Shown here: positions 55,847 to 64,000 of the stretch, in pieces
How the letters are laid out: each line of letters begins with the position of its first letter
How positions within the stretch are numbered: the first letter of the stretch is position 1
DNA from: JADFJB01 sp964464595
GTDB taxonomy: Bacteria > Zhuqueibacterota > JdFR-76 > DREG01
Direction: 5' to 3'
Assembly: GCA_964464595.1 (NCBI GenBank)
Contig: CAYXGW010000004.1
Span: 1 to 64,000, forward strand
Length of the DNA: 64,000 nt
Program-made: the position numbers and the translations under genes
Notes under the pieces: generated by a model
What the model was told of the DNA's origin: nothing
Seen by the model: only the letters and a program-made list of their open reading frames with translations
The model's database searches: none

Positions 55847-56138
55847 AAGTTAAAGTTCTCTTAATATCTTTTGCGACTTCTTTAACTCGTATATTCTCCA
55901 GGCCATCTTTCGTTATCACATCAACTTTTCTTCCGAATAACACTTCAAGATATTCTACAAATTTAATAAACTTAAATCCGATTGGATGTTTAAATTCAAC
56001 AAAGATGTCCAGGTCACTATCTTCTGTCAAAGTACCTTTTAAAGCTGATCCGAAAATGCCGATCTTGGTAACGCCATATTCATTCTCTAGATTTTGATAA
56101 TGCTGTTTTATTAGCCGTTTTATTTCATTTTGTTTCAT
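55839..56138 (-). CDS. mntA: MntA-type minimal nucleotidyltransferase antitoxin
   Basis: 99 residues. GS (30-31) plus D42 and D44 form the GSx10DxD active site of minimal nucleotidyltransferases. MntA AMPylates or otherwise neutralises HepT toxin in known pairs. The frame is intact, overlapping the broken toxin gene by 8 bases. AAGGAT upstream of ATG 56138. Confidence 0.88.
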   Translation of the reverse strand: MKQNEIKRLIKQHYQNLENEYGVTKIGIFGSALKGTLTEDSDLDIFVEFKHPIGFKFIKFVEYLEVLFGRKVDVITKDGLENIRVKEVAKDIKRTLTYV

Positions 56139-56376
56139 TCTGTCTATAATCCTTATTTCAAACTCAGATGATCATCCTGTTTTTAGCAAATATAAACAAT
56201 TTTAATTCATAGTTTCGAAAAAACAAAAATATACTAAAAATCACTATTCTAGCAAGATGAGAATCTTCTTTTGTGATAATCATTTGACTTTATGATAAAG
56301 GTACAATAAGGACTTGAGAAAGGCAAGAGCATTCACTAATGCAATTATCTAACAGAATCCTTCACCCCCTCATTTT

Positions 56377-56799
56377 TCAAGAACCAAACTTCTTGGCAAA
56401 GCTCTCCAGGGATTCTTTAATAAACCTGTCTAAATTCATAAAATTAGCGGCAATCCCGTAAACGGGAATTTTTTGAATGCCTGTTTTAGCTGGCTGTTCT
56501 TTTTCTATCCGGCGCACCTTGCCCAGGCAATGGACGTTGTCAGCAAAGGGTAATGTCATACTGAATTCCAAAATTGTCCCCATAGGTATTTTTTGATTGT
56601 AGTTAAACAAAATGCCACTTGAACTTAAATTTCTTGTCGTGACCAGGTTCCAATTGGAAGAGTCAATAGACTGTGACTTACCTTGGTAAATCCTGATTTT
56701 CGTTATAAATTTTCGTTGAATTCTTCTGGCCCTTTTTTTGTTAGCAAGATCAGTTTCCACTATTAACTCCATATCTAATTTAAGATTCTCATTTACCAA
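56377..56799 (-). CDS. PilZ-domain protein
   Basis: 140 residues. RRIQRKF (24-30) resembles the RxxxR c-di-GMP motif, followed by TTRNLSSSGILFNYNQKIPMGTILEFSMTLP, matching (D/N)xSxxG and the PilZ barrel. Probably a cyclic-di-GMP effector for surface behaviour. No neighbour makes the output clear, though the MglA operon is 5 kb away on the same strand. Confidence 0.8.
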   Translation of the reverse strand: MVNENLKLDMELIVETDLANKKRARRIQRKFITKIRIYQGKSQSIDSSNWNLVTTRNLSSSGILFNYNQKIPMGTILEFSMTLPFADNVHCLGKVRRIEKEQPAKTGIQKIPVYGIAANFMNLDRFIKESLESFAKKFGS

Positions 56800-56854
56800 T
56801 GAAGATCGACACTCTGTGTTAAATATTTAGTACTGTATTAAATGCCATAGAAAA

Positions 56855-58732
56855 CTATGCAAAATCCAAATTCTCAGTAATCCTGGAACCATCTTTTTTA
56901 AAGGCATTGATATACAGTTCAATTCTGTCTTTGGCGGTTTGCAAATCAAGGTTGTTCAGATTGATATTCAACAAATCGATATACCAGGGGTTTTTGGCAT
57001 CATCCAGAACATAGGTTTCAACAATTTCTCTAGCTATGGGCAATGTGGTATTCTTGGAGTTATCGTGGACATCTTTGTTTTTTGCTTTGAGCAGTTTGTC
57101 ATATTCCTCTACCAGCAATTTTTTGAATATATCCATGGAAAAAATAACTCCGGATTTTAAGCCTGTTTCAGAATCGTTTTCATTCAATTTGGCTCCTTTG
57201 TGTATCCATTCCCAGAGGATACTCAATCGAATCTCTCCGGTTGCCATATCCTCCATCAGATATAAAATATCATCATTAGTAAAAAAGTCGGCCGGTTTTA
57301 GTGCGGCTGCCTGAAATCCCTGGCCGAAGGCATTTCCGTATTGCAAGGCTACGCTTAACAGGTTACGGGCTCCTCGAATCGATGTTGGGGCTGGTTCCAG
57401 CAATGTGAGACCATCTTCATCTTCTTGAGTGTAAGTCAATTCGGGGAAAGACCTTCCGAGCTGATTGGTCTCGCCTGCCTGTTCCCAAACAGGACGTACG
57501 ATATGCACCATTTTCCAATGAGCCACCCACTTACCGCTTGCTCCTTCTTTCTGCTCCCGAACTGCGCCAGCCACGGCTTTCTCCATACTATTTTTGACCC
57601 CTTCCTCGGAACCAACCGGAATGTTGGGTTCCATGCCTCCTTGCCAGAGTGCAAAGTTTCCATTCATATCAGGTGTGTTCACTGCCCGTCGAACCCGATC
57701 CTCGTAATTTCTCATATAACCGTATGTCATAGAAATCGCTTCAATATTAGGATTGATAAAATCCTTATCCCAAGTCATCGCATCAGCAACACTGTTGATA
57801 TAATCCCATCTGCCGGTATTATATCCCACGAAATGTTCGCCCAAAACTGCACGAATCTCCATCAATTGAAAAGTGGCCTCAAGCTGTTCAACCAGGACGT
57901 AAACTTTTATTGTGCCAACGGCCAGGCCCAGGTGCTGTTCAAGCGCAGTCAACATTTCATTCCAAAGCGCCGCTTCTTCGGCAGTCTGGATTTTCGGTAG
58001 ATACAAGACGATAGAAGATCCCTCATTCTGTAATTGTTTGTAGTTGTTTACAACATAAAGAATCATGTCCACAATTGAAGCCGACAACGCAACGCCTTTT
58101 AGATCCCGGGTATTCCTGTCATCCAAATGCAAACCCCGACACCGGAAAATCTTAGTTGTAAATTGTAATTGTTTTTGCCAATCATCGATGATCTCTCTTC
58201 CGAAGAATCCCATCGCCCATTGGTTCATTTGCCCGGCAACTTGTTCTGCGGCTTTCATGAACACAGGATCTCTTGCAATGGCTAGTTTGAGATTTCTTTG
58301 GTTGTCCAACGACATTGTTGTGATTTGACCCAAAGCATCTTCGCCATCAAACATCCAGCCATCGGCTCCGGAAAGCAAGGCGTAAGCGACATTCCTGATA
58401 CTACTTTCAACCACGGAATTTGGCTTTGCCGCAGGACCGGTTCCCTGTATCCATTGCCGCTGTAAATCTGCTGGAATTTCAGAGCCGATAAACTTCCCGT
58501 TCCTTGCATCTTGCACTCTTAAATGGCTTCGTGGGATAAACTCATCCTCATTCAGAAACGTAATCCTCTCTTTATCCACTGACCGCTGCATTCTTCTTTT
58601 TATCCTCTTTGCCATAACAGATTTTTGGTCTTCATTAAACCGTGCTAAAGATGACAAAGCAGCCATAACCTGGGGAGTGTATACATCCGGATAGGAATTT
58701 TCCAAACCATTTTTAATTTGAATAGTACTCAT
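56855..58732 (-). CDS. aceB: Malate synthase (A-type)
   Basis: 625 residues, longer than usual (about 530). It condenses glyoxylate and acetyl-CoA to malate. Motifs: SGADGWMFDGEDALGQ, GLHLDDRNT, VLVEQLEATFQLMEIR, NTGRWDYI, and MEDMATGEIRLSILWEWIHKG with catalytic residues. The extra length is at the N-terminus and in the C-terminal 100 residues. No isocitrate lyase gene is in the window. AAGGAAAGG precedes ATG 58732. Confidence 0.88.
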   Translation of the reverse strand: MSTIQIKNGLENSYPDVYTPQVMAALSSLARFNEDQKSVMAKRIKRRMQRSVDKERITFLNEDEFIPRSHLRVQDARNGKFIGSEIPADLQRQWIQGTGPAAKPNSVVESSIRNVAYALLSGADGWMFDGEDALGQITTMSLDNQRNLKLAIARDPVFMKAAEQVAGQMNQWAMGFFGREIIDDWQKQLQFTTKIFRCRGLHLDDRNTRDLKGVALSASIVDMILYVVNNYKQLQNEGSSIVLYLPKIQTAEEAALWNEMLTALEQHLGLAVGTIKVYVLVEQLEATFQLMEIRAVLGEHFVGYNTGRWDYINSVADAMTWDKDFINPNIEAISMTYGYMRNYEDRVRRAVNTPDMNGNFALWQGGMEPNIPVGSEEGVKNSMEKAVAGAVREQKEGASGKWVAHWKMVHIVRPVWEQAGETNQLGRSFPELTYTQEDEDGLTLLEPAPTSIRGARNLLSVALQYGNAFGQGFQAAALKPADFFTNDDILYLMEDMATGEIRLSILWEWIHKGAKLNENDSETGLKSGVIFSMDIFKKLLVEEYDKLLKAKNKDVHDNSKNTTLPIAREIVETYVLDDAKNPWYIDLLNINLNNLDLQTAKDRIELYINAFKKDGSRITENLDFA

Positions 58733-58757
58733 TGTTTAACCTTTCCTTGGCCAGTTG

Positions 58758-58779
58758 ATTTTCCCAATCCCTGGGAAAT
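58758..58779 (-). promoter_or_regulatory. Palindrome in the malate synthase leader
   Basis: ATTTCCCA and TGGGAAAAT arms around a 5-base spacer, 26 bases upstream of the malate synthase start. It could be an operator or leader hairpin. The gap 58733-59065 (333 bases) shows no gene; AT-rich sequence with the promoter expected beyond the palindrome. Confidence 0.35.
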
Positions 58780-59065
58780 GGGTATTGCCAGAAGTTGAAA
58801 TTGAAGGAAACTATTCTTTTAAAAATTGAAAGATAATTTTGAATCAACCATAAATACTTGAAAATTTCATTTAATGCAAAGGGAAATCATCATAAAACAG
58901 AAATGTATTATAACCGATAGAGGTTCCCGAAAACATTAACAATTTATGGTATCTACACAGCCACAAAGAGTTAAAGGTTCCAATTGAAATAAACAAGTTA
59001 TTTCATAATTTTATCTTTTGAGTCTTAGAGACTTCGAGGCTTAATAATTGCAATAAATTATATTG

Positions 59066-59470
59066 CTAATCCAAACCTTCGACTATCTCTTCCCTATCTC
59101 CCATTATGTAACGGATAACATCAGTAACATCGATCACCAGGGAAATTGCGTTAATCGCTATAAGAATACGAAGCCAAATTCCGAAAAAGTCGGTGGCTGG
59201 AAAATGATCGAGTCTGGTCCAAAGAAAATAAAGCATCGGGAACCATAAAAAGTGCCCCAAGCCTAACAGACGGCTAAAACCACTCAAGGCTGTAATAATT
59301 GTCATGAGTAGCACACCCATCAGAAAAGTGCATGCGACAACCTGGGACTCCCACCTAGTGGAATAAGACAAAGGCACAACCAAATTAGCAACTATCAATA
59401 ACATGACCCAGGCCTGAGCGTAGATTGGCATTTTAAGAATGCCCTTGATAAATTTAATAAACGCTCGCAT
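59066..59470 (-). CDS. Four-helix membrane protein
   Basis: 134 residues with four hydrophobic segments (about 17-36, 45-66, 68-88 and 98-118) and an acidic end (DREEIVEGLD). The pattern is conserved-looking but I recognise no named family. Same strand as the flanking genes; ATG 59470 lies just inside a hydrophilic N-terminus. Confidence 0.65.
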   Translation of the reverse strand: MRAFIKFIKGILKMPIYAQAWVMLLIVANLVVPLSYSTRWESQVVACTFLMGVLLMTIITALSGFSRLLGLGHFLWFPMLYFLWTRLDHFPATDFFGIWLRILIAINAISLVIDVTDVIRYIMGDREEIVEGLD

Positions 59471-59580
59471 AGAAACTCAGTTTTTCCCTTTTTATCCTTT
59501 TTCTTTTATCTTAAAACGTAATTACTGAAAAATTAGAATAAATGTCATTGAGAGGAGGCGATCTACTTGCCTAACCATCG

Positions 59581-59676
59581 TGTCATCGCGAGGAGCTTAG
59601 CGACGTGGCGATCTGTTTTGGTAATAGCGGGAGATTGCTTCGTCGTGCCGTTCGGACGGCACTTCTCGCAATGACC
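59581..59676. repeat. MITE-like dispersed repeat with inverted ends
   Basis: It starts TGTCATCGCGAGGAGCTTAG and ends with CTTCTCGCAATGAC, so the ends are inverted repeats of GTCAT(C/T)GCGAG(A/G). The interior GCGACGTGGCGATCTG... AGATTGCTTCGTCGTGCC is the familiar GTCATTGCGAGGAGC family found scattered in many bacterial genomes. A partial copy of the left end lies at 59543. No gene inside; transcripts of the amidohydrolase gene end near it. Confidence 0.75.
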
Positions 59677-59700
59677 GCGAAATAAGTTTCTTATCTTACT

Positions 59701-61437
59701 CTATTCCCGAACGAACCAAACTTTATGAATTAGAACATCCTTCACCTCGTAAATAGCGACTGCGTTGATCACCCGATCATTTGGGAAACCTGTAACTCTC
59801 TCCTGGTCAATGATGAAATCACCGGATACAATTCGATTAATAATTTCAACGTGGAGTTTTGGATTGTTCTCGAAAAGCCGGCTGTAGACGGTTTCCATTT
59901 GGTCTAATCCGGTGAAGAGTAGACTATCCGGATGATTATATATTTGTACCTCCGGGCTGTATGTAGCTAAGAATGCTTTTATATCTCTTGCGTTGTAGGC
60001 GTTAACCTGTTGCTGAATAAGTTCGACAGGAGTTTTGCTTAATATTTCTTCAGGCCAATACTTATTGCCATTTTTAACAATGAGGTGAATATCACTGGTG
60101 TTTTGAATATCCGCTATCGGATCTGAGTTGAGGAGTACCAGGTCTGCGAGCTTACCTTTTTCGATCGTACCCAATTTGTTTTCCTTCCCCATTAGTCTAG
60201 CGCCATTAATTGTGGCTGCCGTTAAAATCTCTCCGGATGAGAGGCCGGCTTCGGTCATCAACTCAAATTCACGGAATATCGACGGACCATGCAAAGTACC
60301 AATATTACCGGCATCCGTACCTGCTGCGATGAGCACCCCGCTATCCTGAAGCCGCTTTAAGTTAGTCAGGACAACCGGATTGGTAGAAACCGGTTCGGGA
60401 TTGTCCATTCCTTTCAGCCTTCTTTCGGGGATGTCTTTCCGGGGCAGATGCCGCAAGTCAAAAAGTGTGGAAACGACAAACGGGTTGGCAATTTCGTGTT
60501 CGGCAGCTGTTAAACTTACCTGTTGCGTAAGAACTTCAGGATACCCTTCGAATACCACCAGGCTGGTGGTGTAAATTACATTGTTCTTTTTGAGAAGCTG
60601 AATGAATTCCTCGTCAACCTCTTGATCCGTAACGCTGTGCACCAGGATATCTGCGCCGGCCTTCACCGCCGCCGCCCGGGCGGTTTCGAGTTGCGTGGCG
60701 TGAACAGCCACTCTCACACCAGCGCTATGGCTTTCATCGATGGTCGCCTTCACCAGGTGCAGGTTATCTGCAGGAGTCTGGCCGCGGCGGACGATGTACC
60801 ATATCTTGATTAAGTCCACCTTTTCTGCAATTTGTCTTTGTACCAGGGCCCTTGCTTCTGCAACCGTGTTTACTTTGATGATAGGCGGATCATCAGTCGT
60901 TAAAGCCTCCGGTTGATAGGTGGATGCCAACGGACCGGCAACCGCTACACGGGGAGCGAGTGCGGTTTTCCGGGCAAGTTCCCGCACTTTGAAATTCCAG
61001 AACGGTCCGCCAACATCGACGACCGATGTGATTCCGCATCTGATGTAGCGGGCAAATGTGTCCGGCAGGCGTTCCCGAATTTGGACCAGCTCCTGTTCAG
61101 CATACGGCACATGCTTTCTAAGATCGATGACATCGGGCCGGGTATAAAGTCCGCCGGATTGAAAAAAATGAACATGGGAATCAATCAAACCGAGAATGAT
61201 CCATTTCCCTTCGGCATCGATAATCTCGGCGCCTGCCGGGATTTTGACTTCATTCTTTTTACCAACTTTGATAATTACATTCCCCTCGATTAGTACCACA
61301 CTATTTTTAATAGTTGCAGCACCGCCAGGATTTACCAAAGTCCCACCCACAATGGCTTTAACGGATGATTGGGCGTAGATTTGTGAAAAAGTAAATAACA
61401 GTAAACACATGACAAAGAGGGTTGTCTTTCTGATCAT
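59701..61437 (-). CDS. Exported amidohydrolase with C-terminal SnoaL/NTF2-like domain
   Basis: 578 residues; signal peptide MIRKTTLFVMCLLLFTFSQIYAQ. Amidohydrolase residues intact: IDSHVHFF, LIKIW (carboxylated Lys), VHATQ, HSVTD and AAGTDAGN. Residues about 455-578 form a separate SnoaL-like domain (IQQQVNAYNARDIKAFLATYSPEVQIYNHP). The fusion suggests a substrate-capturing or second enzymatic domain. Related in type to the amidohydrolases at 26.6-31.2 kb, but active. Confidence 0.87.
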   Translation of the reverse strand: MIRKTTLFVMCLLLFTFSQIYAQSSVKAIVGGTLVNPGGAATIKNSVVLIEGNVIIKVGKKNEVKIPAGAEIIDAEGKWIILGLIDSHVHFFQSGGLYTRPDVIDLRKHVPYAEQELVQIRERLPDTFARYIRCGITSVVDVGGPFWNFKVRELARKTALAPRVAVAGPLASTYQPEALTTDDPPIIKVNTVAEARALVQRQIAEKVDLIKIWYIVRRGQTPADNLHLVKATIDESHSAGVRVAVHATQLETARAAAVKAGADILVHSVTDQEVDEEFIQLLKKNNVIYTTSLVVFEGYPEVLTQQVSLTAAEHEIANPFVVSTLFDLRHLPRKDIPERRLKGMDNPEPVSTNPVVLTNLKRLQDSGVLIAAGTDAGNIGTLHGPSIFREFELMTEAGLSSGEILTAATINGARLMGKENKLGTIEKGKLADLVLLNSDPIADIQNTSDIHLIVKNGNKYWPEEILSKTPVELIQQQVNAYNARDIKAFLATYSPEVQIYNHPDSLLFTGLDQMETVYSRLFENNPKLHVEIINRIVSGDFIIDQERVTGFPNDRVINAVAIYEVKDVLIHKVWFVRE

Positions 61438-61709
61438 GGATCGATCTCCAATTTATTGTTTGAACATTTTACCTGGATTTCAAAACAAGGTAAATAAATG
61501 ATTGGCGAAAGGCAAGGGGATTTGTATGGGTCTATGTCAAAAAAACCACAAAATAATATCCGATGGGATTTGGAAAGTTGCGAGCTGAATGACCGCGTGT
61601 GTGCCGGAGAGTCTGGAGAGGTTCACCCGGATAACCAAGTACAACCGGACTGCGCTGCACCGTTTGTCTATTCTTACAGAATTTTGAAAAGTTTGTTAGA
61701 TTTGTCCTA

Positions 61710-62285
61710 TTAAAAAGCTTGATTAATTTCAACCGATTTTACAACATTGAGTAGGCTATCTTTTAGATATTCTATTTGGTCATTTCTTGACGGCTTATTT
61801 TCACGCTTCTTGTCTTCAAAACGTACCAAATATGCACGAGTGCTCGTAGAGAATGCGGCAACACTCAACCTCGGAAGCGTAGTGACTTCTGTAGTTCCAT
61901 ATGCATACACGATTGATATAGTTCCTGTTTGCACATCTTGAAAAAAATCTTCCTGAATAATTTTGAAGTTTGAATGATAATGAACCTCAATAAGCCTTTT
62001 CAAAGAACCTTGTCGTTGGCCGTCAAGTTTACTGCCGTCATATGGCTGAGTATTGATGCTGACTTGTTGTTCACCGCCAAAGTGTGTAAATGTAACACCA
62101 TCCGCACCGTCGACAATGCTGCAGCGAGGGAGTATTCTTAGAGAGAAATCACCGACTGCCGATTTGTAGATCCCATTTTCGACAGTTCCTGATAGTTGGC
62201 TTGGTGATAAGACTGAACGAAATGCGCATGCTGAAAGTAAGGTTGGTAGTAAAAGCACCCAGAAGGAATAGTTGAATTTATTCAT
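61710..62285 (-). CDS. Predicted lipoprotein, family unknown
   Basis: 191 residues; lipoprotein signal ending LLSAC (C20). The remainder is beta-rich with TRAYLVRFEDKKR and no catalytic motif. It is on the same strand as its neighbours but separated by gaps of 246-272 bases, so it may be monocistronic. The upstream gap 62286-62531 and downstream gap 61438-61709 hold nothing I can name. Confidence 0.68.
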   Translation of the reverse strand: MNKFNYSFWVLLLPTLLSACAFRSVLSPSQLSGTVENGIYKSAVGDFSLRILPRCSIVDGADGVTFTHFGGEQQVSINTQPYDGSKLDGQRQGSLKRLIEVHYHSNFKIIQEDFFQDVQTGTISIVYAYGTTEVTTLPRLSVAAFSTSTRAYLVRFEDKKRENKPSRNDQIEYLKDSLLNVVKSVEINQAF

Positions 62286-62531
62286 ATTGTTTGATCCCAG
62301 TTAATAATCATTCACCCAACACTAGCACATCGTAGCATTATAAACACGTGTATTCTTCGAGCATCTTTTCGAAGACCTTCTAATTAACGTGCCTGTGATA
62401 TAAGTGAGCAACAACAAAGATCCTGTGCGGCAATTCTTTGGTTTTGATAAACAAACAATTCCAGCAAGTTGTCAATCCAATGGAGGGCCACCCAGGAAAT
62501 GATTATTGCACAGAAGCAGAATTTTGCCATG

Positions 62532-62873
62532 CTACTTTTCCTTCACTGATAGGATGCGAATTGCATTAATGATTATTGGCCGTCCAAATGATCTGGCTTT
62601 GAATGAAGTATCATATTCACCGCTGAAAATAACTTCTAAGCTATCAATTTTTAGGGAGTCTGCTAGGAAATCCGGAACATAAAAAACACTTTGATTATCC
62701 TTGGGAACAATGGCATATCTTCCCGTTTTTTCAGGGAGTTCAACTATGAGTGCAACGACAGCTTTCAATTCGTTCGTGTTATTTGAATTGTCAACTTTTC
62801 TTTCGCACTGCATTCTGCTACAAGATACCAGAATCATAAAGGCTTGAAGAAAGATGTATATGTATCCCATCAT
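62532..62873 (-). CDS. Small predicted lipoprotein
   Basis: 113 residues; the start MMGYIYIFLQAFMILVSC has a lipobox LVSC. The rest is a compact beta-rich domain (VALIVELPEKTGRYAIVP, FYVPDFLADSLKIDSLEVIFSGEYD). It overlaps the metalloprotease gene stop by 4 bases (ATGA), indicating one operon and possibly an inhibitor or chaperone role, which is speculation. Confidence 0.65.
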   Translation of the reverse strand: MMGYIYIFLQAFMILVSCSRMQCERKVDNSNNTNELKAVVALIVELPEKTGRYAIVPKDNQSVFYVPDFLADSLKIDSLEVIFSGEYDTSFKARSFGRPIIINAIRILSVKEK

Positions 62874-64000
62874 GCGCTTTGTTTAATAAATGTCCTACGG
62901 AATTCGAAAATGTACCTACGAATTCTGAGTATTTGCCCAGGCGTAAATTCAACTAAACATGCATCTGGTCGGTACCCCATGTAATTGTGGATTGGGTCCC
63001 CTCCCGGAAGATCTGAACACGTATCAGTAGATGTACAGTCCTTAAAGTTGCACAATCTCATTGCGGGAGTATCATCGACCTGATCACCAGCAACGATTCT
63101 GAAATTCGGAAATGGCTGAGTATTATATGCCTTATCTGTACAACCATACCAGTACGTTGAGTCGGCACATGCGTTTGGATCTATCGGTAGTTTGACCTCA
63201 CTTCCATTTACCACCTGATATTTAGCTGCCATATGAAATGTATGATATAATCCAAGGTAATGTCCCACCTCATGCACTAATGTATTTCCTTCCGAATACA
63301 TCGTGAACGAGCCTCCCGTTGTAGCTTGATAATATATGATGACGACGTCTTCGTTTGTTCCTTTCGTATCCCACCATGGGAACGAGGCCTCACCTAGAAA
63401 GCGATTTCCTCCCCGAATCGTATAGACGTTCAATACACTATCTGGGTTTATATTCAGCATGTCAGTCATTGCAACGGCTGCACTCGTATCATTACGGCCA
63501 AAGTAACCGGCATCAAACCATTCATTATTGAAGGTGGTATCAACACTCTCCAATTTGAAGATAATGTTTGCAACTTTAAATGCATTATTTAATGTATCGA
63601 TCTGGGAAAAAAGCAAGGAGTGCATGTTGGGCAGCAGGCCCTCGCCTGTATCATCAGCAATTACATGAAAAGCTACGGGAATCTCGTAAGACTGCTGCCT
63701 TAATAAATCAGGAGCTAAACGTCTAAACCGAGGGGCTCGTGGTGTATTAGCTGGTGCCGAATCGAACGCTCTACAGGATCGTCTTCGAATATCCTTGTCG
63801 GATGTTGTCACAACTGTCTGTACCAATTCTGGCGCGGGTTCCCACATTCTTAGTAACTTGCTTTGATATTCTGTAAGTTTAGCTCGCTCTTCAAAAGATA
63901 AATGAAGTCGATCAAGCAACTCTAATTTTTCGTAAAATAAACTCAATAACTCAATTGAATCGAGACTTGTGCTCGTTAGTATCTGTGCTTCCAGTTCAAC
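62870..64000 (-). CDS. M43-family (PAPP-A-like) metalloprotease, 5'-truncated by window edge
   Basis: The minus-strand frame stays open to the window edge, so the start and any signal peptide are missing; 376 codons are seen. Metzincin motif HEVGHYLGLYHTF gives three zinc His and the Glu, the Met-turn is in NYMGYRPDACLVEF, and Cys pairs (CADSTYWYGC, CNFKDCTSTDTC) fit the cytophagalysin branch. A propeptide-like N-terminal region precedes the catalytic domain. Secreted peptidase. A TTG at 63946 is a poor internal start. Confidence 0.87.
   Translation of the reverse strand, partial: VELEAQILTSTSLDSIELLSLFYEKLELLDRLHLSFEERAKLTEYQSKLLRMWEPAPELVQTVVTTSDKDIRRRSCRAFDSAPANTPRAPRFRRLAPDLLRQQSYEIPVAFHVIADDTGEGLLPNMHSLLFSQIDTLNNAFKVANIIFKLESVDTTFNNEWFDAGYFGRNDTSAAVAMTDMLNINPDSVLNVYTIRGGNRFLGEASFPWWDTKGTNEDVVIIYYQATTGGSFTMYSEGNTLVHEVGHYLGLYHTFHMAAKYQVVNGSEVKLPIDPNACADSTYWYGCTDKAYNTQPFPNFRIVAGDQVDDTPAMRLCNFKDCTSTDTCSDLPGGDPIHNYMGYRPDACLVEFTPGQILRIRRYIFEFRRTFIKQSA

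Noticed and set aside
61498..61713. Plus-strand 71-codon frame, and the idea of a group II intron remnant in 61570-61670
   Set aside because: The frame has no family match or ribosome site, and the GC-rich stretch does not show the domain V hairpin of group II introns.
62330..62520. Possible integron attC site (TAATTAACGTGCC)
   Set aside because: No matching inverse core or palindromic arms, and no integrase in the window.
1..64000. tRNA, rRNA or other structural RNA genes
   Set aside because: Searched by eye for T-loop GGTTCGAATCC-like motifs and conserved rRNA stretches; the only hits lie inside coding frames. A covariance-model search would be decisive.

Overview
The window looks like chromosomal DNA of a Gram-negative, AT-rich (roughly 40% GC by eye) environmental bacterium. 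The Gram-negative reading rests on Lgt, many lipoprotein signals, a periplasmic metal-binding protein, a porin-like barrel and secreted M1/M43 peptidases. ELWxxDGT-repeat, PAPP-A-like M43 and DUF4097-like proteins, serial exported amidohydrolases and an MglA/roadblock operon fit the FCB superphylum or neighbours such as Calditrichota/KSB1. No rRNA or tRNA is present to settle the taxonomy. I saw no prophage, insertion sequence with transposase, or CRISPR array.

Layout. 1-1632: start-proximal part of a secreted ELWxxDGT-repeat protein running off the left edge on the minus strand. 2.0-4.7 kb: haloalkane dehalogenase, an orphan HigA-like antitoxin beside a toxin stub, UPF0158, a VOC protein and a small membrane protein. 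4.8-9.25 kb (minus): apparent operon of two GNAT acyltransferases, a MenC/N-succinylamino-acid racemase and an NhaC-type transporter, which suggests D-to-L amino-acid salvage. 9.4-13.5 kb: sugar kinase, DUF4097-like solenoid, FabH, NAGPA-type glycosidase. 13.7-17.05 kb: a more GC-rich conflict cassette (Trypco1-like protein, then trypsin-STAND NTPase-TPR protein) broken by two in-frame stop codons, containing a 29-bp palindrome and followed by a cluster of five short dispersed repeats. 17.6-24.5 kb: desaturase, Gfo/Idh oxidoreductase, M1 peptidase, APC permease, RRM protein and an intact AbrB/Doc toxin-antitoxin pair. 24.7-33.2 kb: ABC exporter, two large exported amidohydrolases (partly or wholly lacking metal ligands), Zn-alcohol dehydrogenase, Lgt.

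33.4-38.6 kb: frameshifted VapB remnant, then a minus-strand metal-uptake set (small membrane protein, porin-like protein, ZnuA-like, ZnuB-like, PhoD-like) with no ATPase gene. 38.9-41.8 kb: YggS, DivIVA, lipoprotein, purine nucleoside phosphorylase. 42-46.9 kb: accessory stretch with an AraC-type regulator, a FN3 lipoprotein with a clear terminator, a lipoprotein version of acetolactate decarboxylase and a frameshifted Cys-rich exported protein. 47-52.7 kb (minus): DinB/atypical SDR/cupin operon; CHMI/TIM-barrel/roadblock/MglA/roadblock operon; phosphodiesterase. 52.9-64 kb (minus): PriA, MntA with a frameshifted HepT toxin, PilZ, malate synthase, a membrane protein, a MITE-like repeat, an amidohydrolase-SnoaL fusion, two lipoproteins, and an M43 metalloprotease running off the right edge.

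Recurring theme: of four toxin-antitoxin loci, three have a damaged toxin or antitoxin (HigB stub, VapB frameshift with a VapC stub, HepT frameshift inside its catalytic motif), and the STAND-type conflict gene carries two nonsense codons. Real decay of defence genes and sequencing error are the two readings to separate.
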